A stretch of DNA of 64,000 nucleotides, taken from an uncultured Sphingomonadaceae bacterium (GTDB lineage: Bacteria > Pseudomonadota > Alphaproteobacteria > Sphingomonadales > Sphingomonadaceae). Both the position numbers and the translations under genes were made by a program. Positions 63,066 to 64,000 of this stretch are shown here, one piece after another. Below the pieces are notes generated by a model. The model made no database searches and was not told where the DNA came from. It saw only the letters and a program-made list of their open reading frames with translations. Within the stretch, counting starts at the first letter, position 1. Each line of letters starts with the position of its first letter. The stretch covers positions 26,259 to 90,258 of the forward strand of contig CAIQHF010000011.1 in NCBI GenBank assembly GCA_903871605.1, written 5' to 3'.

Positions 63066-64000
63066 TGACGGTCAAGCTCGCCGTCGTCGGCCTCGGCAAG
63101 ATCGCGCAGGATCAGCATCTGCCCGCGATCGCGGCGTCGTCCGCGTTCGAGCTGGTGTGCGGCGCGAGCATCGTCGGCGAAAGCCCGCGCGGCTGCACCT
63201 ATCGCGATATCGAGACGATGCTCGAATCCGAGCCCGCGATCGAGGCGGTGGCGCTGTGCCAGCCGCCGCAGGCGCGCTTCCAGGCGGCGCACGCCGCGCT
63301 GCTGGCGGGCAAGCATGTGCTGCTCGAGAAGCCGCCCGGGGCGACGCTGAGCGAGGTCGACGCGCTGGTCGATCTTGCTCAGCGGCGCGGCCTGACGCTG
63401 TTCGCGGCGTGGCACAGCCGCTATGCGCCGGGGGTCGAGCCGGCGCGTGCGTGGCTTTCGGGCAAGACGATCCACTCGGTACGGATCACCTGGCGCGAGG
63501 ATGTCCGCATCTGGCACCCCGGCCAGAAATGGATCTGGCAGCCGGGCGGGCTCGGCGTGTTCGATCCGGGCATCAACGCGCTGTCGATCGCGGCCTATCT
63601 GCTGCCCGCCTTCCGGCTCGCCGAGGGGACCTTGTCCTATCCGTCGAACCAGGCGGCGCCGATCGCGGCGGACCTGTGCTTCACGACGCTCGACGGCGCG
63701 CCCGTCATCGCCGACTTCGATTTCCGCCAGACCGGCCCGCAGAGCTGGGACATCCGGATCGTGACCGATGCGGGCGATCTGCTGCTGTCGAAGGGCGGCG
63801 CGCAGCTGACGATCGACGGCGCCCCGCAGACGCTCGCTGACGAGGCCGAATATCCCGGCCTCTACGCGCATTTCGCCGCGCTGATCGCGGCGGGGAAAAG
63901 CGACGTCGACCTGCGGCCGCTGCGCCACGTCGCCGACGCCTTCCTGCGCGCCGGGCGCCACGAGGTCGAGCCGTTCGTCGAGGCGGAACCTGTGCGCGCC
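63065..64000 (+). CDS. D-galactose/L-arabinose 1-dehydrogenase-like oxidoreductase, 3' end cut
   Basis: The ATG at 63065 overlaps the AraD1 stop (TGATG), and the frame runs to the window edge with no stop (312 codons). It is a Gfo/Idh/MocA-fold enzyme: Rossmann GLGKIAQDQH near the N-terminus and the Lys-Pro motif VLLEKPPGA. ITWREDVRIWHPGQKWIW and GLGVFDPGINALSI match D-galactose 1-dehydrogenase and the Azospirillum-type L-arabinose 1-dehydrogenase, about 308 residues. Nearly all the protein is therefore present. It opens the pathway whose later step is the KGSADH gene upstream. Confidence 0.9.
   Translation, partial: MTVKLAVVGLGKIAQDQHLPAIAASSAFELVCGASIVGESPRGCTYRDIETMLESEPAIEAVALCQPPQARFQAAHAALLAGKHVLLEKPPGATLSEVDALVDLAQRRGLTLFAAWHSRYAPGVEPARAWLSGKTIHSVRITWREDVRIWHPGQKWIWQPGGLGVFDPGINALSIAAYLLPAFRLAEGTLSYPSNQAAPIAADLCFTTLDGAPVIADFDFRQTGPQSWDIRIVTDAGDLLLSKGGAQLTIDGAPQTLADEAEYPGLYAHFAALIAAGKSDVDLRPLRHVADAFLRAGRHEVEPFVEAEPVRA

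Overview
The window looks like chromosomal DNA from a sphingomonad (Alphaproteobacteria, probably Sphingomonas). The base composition is very GC-rich. F0 ATP synthase genes sit in their own operon (atpI-B-E-F'-F) without the F1 genes, the TonB-dependent receptor has a DIVVNG-type plug start, and there is a PafA/SPAP-type alkaline phosphatase. Hairpin intergenic repeats of a kind I associate with sphingomonads are also present. I ran no database search; the assignment rests on protein recognition.

Layout, 1-13 kb: the 3' end of adenosine kinase, an APC amino-acid permease, then a minus-strand histidine operon hisB-hisH-hisA-hisF-hisE-hinT. A gene for a Ser/Thr/Gly-repeat protein with a PEP-CTERM-type tail lies between hisF and hisE. 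Next come sspB, a minus-strand purB-bphO-bphP unit (adenylosuccinate lyase, heme oxygenase, bacteriophytochrome hybrid kinase with overlapping ends), an EF-hand protein and radC. 13-20 kb: ydbH-ynbE-ydbL, a predicted envelope lipid-transport bridge, then the F0 operon ending in a terminator. 20-36 kb: housekeeping and stress genes (DUF4337 protein, uvrC, deacetylase-like gene, recO, leuB, glutathione peroxidase, metZ, apaG, LysR regulator, Cys-cluster protein, GlsB-like protein, M1 peptidase, PilZ protein, sirtuin, outer-membrane protein, DUF885 protein, lipoprotein).

36-48.7 kb: tRNA-Arg(ACG), a periplasmic helical-repeat protein, alkaline phosphatase, a CYTH-CHAD protein, a coupled amidohydrolase pair (one apparently catalytically degenerate), an EF-hand protein, a TonB-dependent receptor and modABC. 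48.7-60 kb: a GST, maeB, two LysR regulators, a PilZ protein, purC, a SleB-type hydrolase, and a minus-strand redox cluster (SDR, carboxymuconolactone-decarboxylase-like protein, cupin, aldo/keto reductase). That cluster also holds a truncated RibD/DHFR-like remnant, and a frameshifted quinoprotein dehydrogenase remnant lies beyond it. 60.4-64 kb: alpha-ketoglutarate semialdehyde dehydrogenase, an AraD1/GguC-type protein and a galactose/arabinose 1-dehydrogenase (running to the window edge) suggest non-phosphorylative oxidation of L-arabinose and/or D-galactose.

I found no prophage, IS element, CRISPR array or obvious defence system. The most unusual items are the PEP-CTERM-like repeat protein inside the his operon, an RNA hairpin that would bury the hisH ribosome-binding site, the purB-coupled bacteriophytochrome, the degenerate amidohydrolase partner and three families of intergenic palindromes.
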